NCBI GenBank assembly: GCA_023897205.1
Contig: JAHWDD010000005.1
Coordinates: forward strand, 2,604,001 to 2,668,000
Reading direction: 5' to 3'
DNA: 64,000 bases
DNA from: Exophiala sp. HKRS030
Taxonomy: Eukaryota > Ascomycota > Eurotiomycetes > Chaetothyriales > Herpotrichiellaceae
The notes under the pieces were generated by a model. That model did no database searches and was not told the origin of the DNA. It was given only the letters and a program-made list of their open reading frames with translations. Made by a program: the position numbers and the translations under genes. Shown here in pieces: positions 56,770-64,000 of this stretch (position 1 is the first letter of the stretch; every line of letters begins with the position of its first letter).

Positions 56770-59658
56770 ATGAAGCCACCTGCACGGTCTCTTTCAAGGC
56801 TTGTTGGACCTCACATTCCTCTTACACGTTCACCCTCATCATCGACCTCACTGCTCCGGCAGACTACCAGACGATCCTTTCAGACTCAAGTCAGCAGGAA
56901 TTCTGTTCGTCCTGCAACCGCTACTCGTCCTCTGCTGCCCCTGCGTCGCCCTTCGCTCATACACGAATCTTGCCCTGGTGGAGCGTCACCGTTCGCTCTC
57001 TCCAGGATGTGTCGATTCATGTCCGATTCGCCTGGTGTGACCAGTACTCAGGGTCGAGTCGTTCTTCCCGACAATGTTGTGCCAAAGCACTATGATTTGA
57101 CCCTTGAGGTCGATTTCGACGAGTTTACATTCGAAGGATCTGTCATCATTGACCTAGATGTGGCCAAAGACAGCACGACCATTTCCCTGAACACCTTGGA
57201 GCTCGACATCCACAGTACGACGGTCCATGCAGATGGTGCCTTGGTGACGTCCTCGCCATCGCTCTCCTACGATGCCGATACGCAGACAACGACCATTGAC
57301 TTGGGCAAGTCCATTAGCAAAGGACAAAAGGTCCAGCTGAAGCACACCTACACGGGACAGCTCAATGACAAGATGGCTGGCTTCTACAGATCCAAGAGAA
57401 AAGACGGGGAGTACCTTGCTGTGACACAATTCGAGGCAACCGATGCTCGTCGAGCTTTGCCGTGCTTCGATGAGCCAGCTCTCAAGGCTGAGTTCACTGT
57501 CACTCTAATTGCCGATGAGGAAATGACATGTTTGTCGAATATGGATGTTGCCTCGACCGAGATGGTTGACTCGGAAATCACGGGTGAAAAGAGGAAGGCT
57601 GTCAAGTTCAGTCGCTCCCCTCGCATGTCGACATATCTGTTAGCGTTCATTGTTGCCGAACTAAAGTCAATCTCGACCAGTGCCTTCAGGCTGCCTATCA
57701 AGGTGTGGATGACGCCCGAACAAAATGAGGCAGACGGCCGCTTTGCTCTTGACGTTGCGGCAAAGACTCTAGCATTTTATGAAAAAGCCTTCCAAGCACC
57801 GTATCCCTTACCCAAGATGGACATGGTTGCTATTCCTGACTTTGCCGCTGGTGCTATGGAAAACTGGGGTCTCGTCACATATCGTGTCGTTGACCTGCTT
57901 TTCGACCAGAAGACTGCAGGTGCTGCTACCAAAGAAAGAGTGGCAGAAGTTGTCCAACACGAGCTGGCTCATCAGTGGTTTGGTAACCTGGTGACAATGG
58001 ACTTCTGGGACGGTCTTTGGTTGAACGAAGGCTTCGCCACCTGGATGAGCTGGTACAGTTGCAACGAGTTCTATCCAGAGTGGAAGGTCTGGGAAACCTT
58101 TGTGATCGACACCCTTCAAGGCGCTCTAGGCTTGGACGGACTGCGCAGCTCTCATCCAATCGAGGTCCCGGTGCATCGTGCAGAGGATATTAATCAGATT
58201 TTCGACGCTATCTCATACTCAAAAGGCTCGTCCGTCCTGCGAATGATCTCGAAATATTTGGGAGAGGAGACTTTCATTGAAGGTATCCGAAGATACATCA
58301 AGAAGCACGCCTGGGGCAACACTCAGACAAGTGATTTGTGGGATGCATTGGGTGAGGCCAGCGGCAAAGATGTTGCACGCGTGATGGACATTTGGACCAA
58401 GAACATTGGGTATCCTGTCATTACTGTGAGTGAAAACGAGAAGGATTCCAGCATCACGGTCAAGCAGAATCGGTTCTTGCGTACTGGAGATGTCAAAGCA
58501 GAAGAGGACAAGGTCCTATATCCTGTTATGCTCGGCCTCCAAACCAAGAGCGGGGTTGATGAGACCTTGATGCTCACGGAACGTGAACAAACCTTCAAGA
58601 TTTCTGGGGGACTAGATTTCTACAAGCTGAATGCAGACCACTCTGCCTTTTACCGAACAAGCTATACTCCCGAACGATTGACCAAGCTGGGTGAAGCCGC
58701 CCAAAAGGGATTGCTTTCGGTGGAAGACCGCGCTGGTATGATTGCGGATGCTGGTGCACTCGCAGCGAGCGGATACGGGCAGACATCCGGTATCTTGAGT
58801 CTCCTTCAGTCCTTCAACACTGAAACTCAGTTCGTGGTGTGGAATGAGATCTTGACAAGGATCAATGCTGTCCGGAACACATGGATATTTGAGGACGAAT
58901 CGATCAAAGATGCTCTCAAAGCATTCCAGCTCAATCTGTGCTCCGCCAAGGCACACGAACTCGGCTGGGAGTTTTCCGACAATGAGGACCATATTCTGAG
59001 CCAGTTCAAGAGCTTGATGTTCGGCTCCGCTGGGTTGGCTGGAGACAAGAAGGTTCAGGCGGCAGCCAAGGAAATGTTCAGCAAGTTCCTGGCTGGAGAC
59101 TATGCTGCAGTGCATCCTAACCTACGTGCGTCTGTCTTTGCCATGGCTCTGCGGGATGGTGGAGAGAAGGAATGGGATGCCCTCCTGGCACGATATCATT
59201 CCGCCTCGACCGCTGACGAGAGGAATACTTGTCTACGAAGCCTCGGTCGTGCAAGGAGTCCCGAGCTCATCCAGAAGACTTTGAAGCTGGCACTGAGTGG
59301 CAAAGTCAAAATGCAAGATATTTACATGCCCATTGGGGGCCTGAGCACCACCTCTGAAGGCATCGAGAAACGGTGGGAATGGATGTGGCAGAATTGGGGC
59401 GAGTTGGTGGAGAAGTTGCCTCCCAGCATGACCATGTTGAGTAGCGTCGTCAGCATCTGCGTTTCGGGTTTCACCAGTGAGAAGCAGCTGCATCAGGTCG
59501 AAGCATTCTTCCAAGACAAGGACAAGAAGGGATTCGACAGGAGTTTGCAACAAAGCTTCGATAGCATCAGAGCCAAAGCGAACTGGCTGAAACGGGATAG
59601 TGAGGATGTTGTTGGGTGGTTGAAGTCGAATGGTTACCTTGAGAAGGGCAAGCTATGA
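56770..59658 (+). CDS. M1 zinc aminopeptidase (Ape2/Aap1 type) with putative mitochondrial leader
   Basis: Intronless, 962 aa from the first ATG. The M1 peptidase motifs are complete: GAMEN at 361-365, HELAH at 397-401 and the third zinc ligand Glu420 in NEGF, spacing HExxH-x18-E. The ERAP-like C-terminal domain fills the remainder. Residues 1-~83 are rich in Arg, Ser and Pro with almost no acidic residues and look like a mitochondrial presequence. Two Met codons at 57007 and 57019 would start a cytosolic form directly before the conserved SDSPGVTS segment. Yeast Ape2/Aap1 act on N-terminal neutral and Leu residues in the cytosol and periplasm. I cannot separate the two from sequence. Confidence 0.92.
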   Translation: MKPPARSLSRLVGPHIPLTRSPSSSTSLLRQTTRRSFQTQVSRNSVRPATATRPLLPLRRPSLIHESCPGGASPFALSRMCRFMSDSPGVTSTQGRVVLPDNVVPKHYDLTLEVDFDEFTFEGSVIIDLDVAKDSTTISLNTLELDIHSTTVHADGALVTSSPSLSYDADTQTTTIDLGKSISKGQKVQLKHTYTGQLNDKMAGFYRSKRKDGEYLAVTQFEATDARRALPCFDEPALKAEFTVTLIADEEMTCLSNMDVASTEMVDSEITGEKRKAVKFSRSPRMSTYLLAFIVAELKSISTSAFRLPIKVWMTPEQNEADGRFALDVAAKTLAFYEKAFQAPYPLPKMDMVAIPDFAAGAMENWGLVTYRVVDLLFDQKTAGAATKERVAEVVQHELAHQWFGNLVTMDFWDGLWLNEGFATWMSWYSCNEFYPEWKVWETFVIDTLQGALGLDGLRSSHPIEVPVHRAEDINQIFDAISYSKGSSVLRMISKYLGEETFIEGIRRYIKKHAWGNTQTSDLWDALGEASGKDVARVMDIWTKNIGYPVITVSENEKDSSITVKQNRFLRTGDVKAEEDKVLYPVMLGLQTKSGVDETLMLTEREQTFKISGGLDFYKLNADHSAFYRTSYTPERLTKLGEAAQKGLLSVEDRAGMIADAGALAASGYGQTSGILSLLQSFNTETQFVVWNEILTRINAVRNTWIFEDESIKDALKAFQLNLCSAKAHELGWEFSDNEDHILSQFKSLMFGSAGLAGDKKVQAAAKEMFSKFLAGDYAAVHPNLRASVFAMALRDGGEKEWDALLARYHSASTADERNTCLRSLGRARSPELIQKTLKLALSGKVKMQDIYMPIGGLSTTSEGIEKRWEWMWQNWGELVEKLPPSMTMLSSVVSICVSGFTSEKQLHQVEAFFQDKDKKGFDRSLQQSFDSIRAKANWLKRDSEDVVGWLKSNGYLEKGKL

Positions 59659-60448
59659 GCATTCGTGTGCGTGACCAAGAGGTCTTTGGTGGCCAGAAGA
59701 TGAACAGCTCTCTTCCAAGGCTGTATGAGTAAAAAAAGTAGATCTCAAGTCCAGTGTAGACATTCTTTACCTGCGAGGGATGTGAGCTGAGTTAGATATC
59801 CGATTCTGGATACGAAAATCCTTTTGCACGCGTCAGGGTCTCTAAGAGATTCGAGGATAGTGATTGAATGGGTGATTGTTTCGTCGCCAGTGGATGCATT
59901 TGATATACGCAGTAAGCTATTCGTTTACACGAGTACAGAGAGAGGATCAAGGGGGGTCCATAACGGAGGACGGAGTAGATGGTGGTGTGGTGGTGCGAGG
60001 GTGTTGAGTGAGGTTGGCCTGGTGGGCTGATATTTTTATGTATACGGAGAAGCATTAGTACCGAGTAGTCGTACTCCCTCGTATTATTCAATGGGTGGCT
60101 CGACTCGGATGGCGGAATCTACACCAAATAGATTGGACCATGCATCATGCAATCTGGCGCAGGTTCCGCCAATCACGCCGTTACGGTACCTGGACCTTTT
60201 TTATTTTTTGGCGGGACAAAAGGGACCCTTTCTCGCTACTACCGTGATGATCCCAGATTCATGAATTAAAAACCCGACATAAACTAGGGACACTCTCTCT
60301 GGACGAGCATCTACCATTCGTTATCCAATCCTTCTTCTGGGCGCAGTCGAGTCTGTGGACATCACACTCCTTTGTCTCCCTAGTCCTCTCAACACACACA
60401 CACCCTCTGTGCTAGTAACACGCTCTCACACGGAATCGCCTCATCATC
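59659..60448. promoter_or_regulatory. CYP51 promoter region with CCAAT boxes
   Basis: 790 bp between the aminopeptidase stop and the CYP51 ATG. A CCAAT box at 60169-60173 overlaps an SRE-like ATCACGCCGT (60172-60181). A reverse CCAAT (ATTGG) lies at 60132-60136. In Aspergillus, the CCAAT-binding complex and SREBP-type SrbA control cyp51; the same logic is inferred here. A one-mismatch 9-mer is at 59969-59977. Confidence 0.5.
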
Positions 60449-62184
<1,736 letters not shown>

Positions 62185-62657
62185 CATTATTCATCAACGA
62201 CACTGGGTGATTTGGTGGCTTGTACGCCTGTGTATAGAACAAAACCAAGGATAGCCCTGATAATAACGTACCTTGTCTCTGTCTACCAACCTCGAGTTGT
62301 ATAAAGCGTCCAATTTTGAAACGGGATGAGAGAAAGATGGTGTCAGAGACAGAGACAAGACAGCGACGGAGCAGGGTCCGTACATGGGGCTCAGGAGTGA
62401 AGCAAAGGCGCCTTTGGAGTTTGGGTGTCAGAAGACAGCTAGAGAGAGAGAGGCGTCTCCGGATTAGGTTCATGGTTGATGGATGATAATTAAAAATTAC
62501 ATACCACAAGGTGACTTGATAGAATATACCTGTATGTACATATGTATCATATGTCTTGAATATTCGTATCCTTCAAAGAGACACGACCAAAAATTCTCCA
62601 TCATCCCATCGACGCCTTCATAAGAGAAGGAGACATCAAGCTACGGAGAGTTTTCTT
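62185..62657. other. convergent intergenic
   Basis: CYP51 3' flank and the tail of the last gene. No gene seen. Confidence 0.5.
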
Positions 62658-64000
62658 TCATGGGCAACGCTCGATCCGACCATCCCTTGAATTCGACCAA
62701 TCCACGACGCGCCATCGGGCAGTTTGGTACTCCGTGGCCACCGTCGTCACCTGTCCCTTTTCGTAAGCCTCTTGCCATTTCGGAGACGGCCCGGCGACGT
62801 CGTGTCGTACCGCGCGGGCGGTACCCATGAGTTGGGCGCTGTTGGCGGCCAAGAACAAGTGACCCAAAAGGCCCGTGGGTTCTTCGCGTAGGATGCTGGG
62901 TCGGAGTCTCATGGACTGGGCCATCCAGACGATGAGAGCCGCGTTGACCAAGAACACGCCGACGAAACTGTAGGCGATGGCATCGGCGGTGCGGAGGTAA
63001 CTCGTGGTGAGGTGTAGGGTGGCGTCCAACGTGTCGTCCGACCCAGAAACCGTAGTGCCGGTGGTCCCCGTCGGTCGTGTGGTCGACACCAAAGGGTGAA
63101 GATAAGTGGTGGCGGTGACAATATACAAAAGACGCCATGCTGCCTTGAACTGCGTGATTAGGTTTTCTGTCCGAAACGCTTCGTCAGGGATCTTGCTGCT
63201 GCTGCTGCTGCTGCTGCTACCACTGTTGCTGTCATCGCCATTATTTTTTACACCCGCCTCGATCACCAACCTACCCAATGAAGTGGCCGACCATAAGCTC
63301 GTCGGATCTGCGTCAACGGCAAAAGAACTGATGGATTGTTCAAAAATCTTCCAATATTGTGGTCTCGGTTCCATGAGTTGAGGTCGAGCCGTGGGTTGGA
63401 AATTTCGTATGAGAGGTCTGTTGGAATTCGACGGGTCCACTCCCACGACGAGTTTCCCCGTATGGTTGTGGTATGTAGTCGTGCAGGAAATCATGGAAAA
63501 GTTGGTGACGGCGGAACCGTTCCCATCCGGGGCGTGAGCTGCAAACAGAAATACACGCCCTTCGAGCGTGGGCGACGATGATGAAGAAGAAGTGCCACCG
63601 TCACTGTCGTCGTCGCCACAATCATTCTTCGTCCACGTCTGGGCGTAGTTTTGAAAGAACCCATCACTGAACTGAAATTGATTGATGAAGTCACAACCTT
63701 GGTCGGTCCCATTCAGCAACCATTGGTGGTCGGAAGCGACGACGTCAAAGTCAACTTCTCGTAAAAGTGCTCTGCAGTCCAGGTCCATGAAAGAGGCATT
63801 CTGAACGACGGTCACGTTGTCGGAGGTTCCGTCAAGACCGGCGGGTATCTCAAAGGGGGCGTAACTCGCGTTCTGATCTGCCCACGCCGGCATGGGCGTG
63901 TCGTACAATTCGATTCCCGTGACGTAGGTGAGCATCGGGAGGAGCTGTGTGTCGGCTTCGATGGCCCACTCGTCGTAAAAGGTGGTCCGGTTGACCTTGA
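62658..64000 (-). CDS. Ser-rich membrane protein, cut by right window edge (DUF3433-like?)
   Basis: The frame is open from the right edge (64000) to the stop at 62658, about 447 codons, and the start lies beyond the window. The visible part has an extracytosolic-looking N-x-S/T-rich region, acidic and Ser runs (around 63590 and 63195-63218, the latter a (GCT)8 microsatellite encoding Ser). The helical stretches LLYIVTATTYLHPLV and YSFVGVFLVNAALIVW come next. A cytosolic tail follows. The PTSLWSATSLGRLVIEAG block and the split membrane layout recall fungal DUF3433 proteins, but I am not sure. Function unknown. Confidence 0.6.
   Translation of the reverse strand, partial: KVNRTTFYDEWAIEADTQLLPMLTYVTGIELYDTPMPAWADQNASYAPFEIPAGLDGTSDNVTVVQNASFMDLDCRALLREVDFDVVASDHQWLLNGTDQGCDFINQFQFSDGFFQNYAQTWTKNDCGDDDSDGGTSSSSSSPTLEGRVFLFAAHAPDGNGSAVTNFSMISCTTTYHNHTGKLVVGVDPSNSNRPLIRNFQPTARPQLMEPRPQYWKIFEQSISSFAVDADPTSLWSATSLGRLVIEAGVKNNGDDSNSGSSSSSSSSKIPDEAFRTENLITQFKAAWRLLYIVTATTYLHPLVSTTRPTGTTGTTVSGSDDTLDATLHLTTSYLRTADAIAYSFVGVFLVNAALIVWMAQSMRLRPSILREEPTGLLGHLFLAANSAQLMGTARAVRHDVAGPSPKWQEAYEKGQVTTVATEYQTARWRVVDWSNSRDGRIERCP
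63195..63218. repeat. (GCT)8 microsatellite inside coding sequence
   Basis: Eight perfect GCT units on the plus strand read as eight Ser (AGC) codons in the membrane-protein gene on the minus strand. Copy number could vary between strains. Confidence 0.9.

Overview
This window looks like nuclear DNA of a filamentous ascomycete (Pezizomycotina). About two dozen protein genes lie on both strands without operons. Most are interrupted by one to six short introns (about 48-115 bp, with GTAAGT/GTATGT-like donors and CAG/TAG acceptors). Several families are typical of fungi: an Atg1 kinase, an arrestin-related adaptor, a CYP51 sterol demethylase, a GT32 Golgi mannosyltransferase type, a DUF3074 protein and a UAF-Rrn10-like protein. 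I cannot fix the order or genus; a Eurotiomycete-like fungus is only a guess. All splice sites were read by eye from the sequence.

Layout. 1-12 kb: a 3'-truncated alpha/beta hydrolase with an apparent frameshift, a GT32 and a GT25 glycosyltransferase, a bestrophin-like channel, a small carboxymuconolactone decarboxylase-type protein and a hydroxyisobutyrate dehydrogenase family enzyme. 13-24 kb: a microsomal P450, an Rrn10-like Pol I factor, an arrestin-related adaptor and an amino-acid permease. 25-40 kb is a dense housekeeping block: phosphomannomutase, a DUF3074 protein, a GCK-III kinase, a Ubx5/UBXN7-type protein divergent from CDC6, a C2-domain protein and GAR transformylase (ADE8). 40.1-44.5 kb is a gene-poor 4.4 kb stretch with a minisatellite, a probable gene relic and a hairpin. 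44.5-62.2 kb: an MFS transporter, NAD-isocitrate dehydrogenase subunit 1, dolichol kinase, ATG1, an M1 aminopeptidase with a putative mitochondrial leader, and CYP51. The window ends inside a Ser-rich membrane protein on the minus strand.

How the genes relate. Most are unrelated housekeeping genes. Four concern glycosylation (GT32, GT25, phosphomannomutase, dolichol kinase), but they are scattered and do not form a cluster. The P450 at 13 kb has no biosynthetic neighbours, so no secondary-metabolite cluster is supported.

The least explained signal is the 9-mer TACTCCGTA (or its complement TACGGAGTA). I count 12 exact copies, all between genes, where about 0.5 would be expected by chance in 64 kb. 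Two copies flank a hairpin in the gene-poor region. Other points worth a check are a palindromic pair of MluI cell-cycle boxes in front of CDC6, three introns of length 3n that stay open in frame and would be mistaken for coding sequence, and a likely dual-start aminopeptidase. I saw no tRNA, rRNA, CRISPR array or intact transposon.
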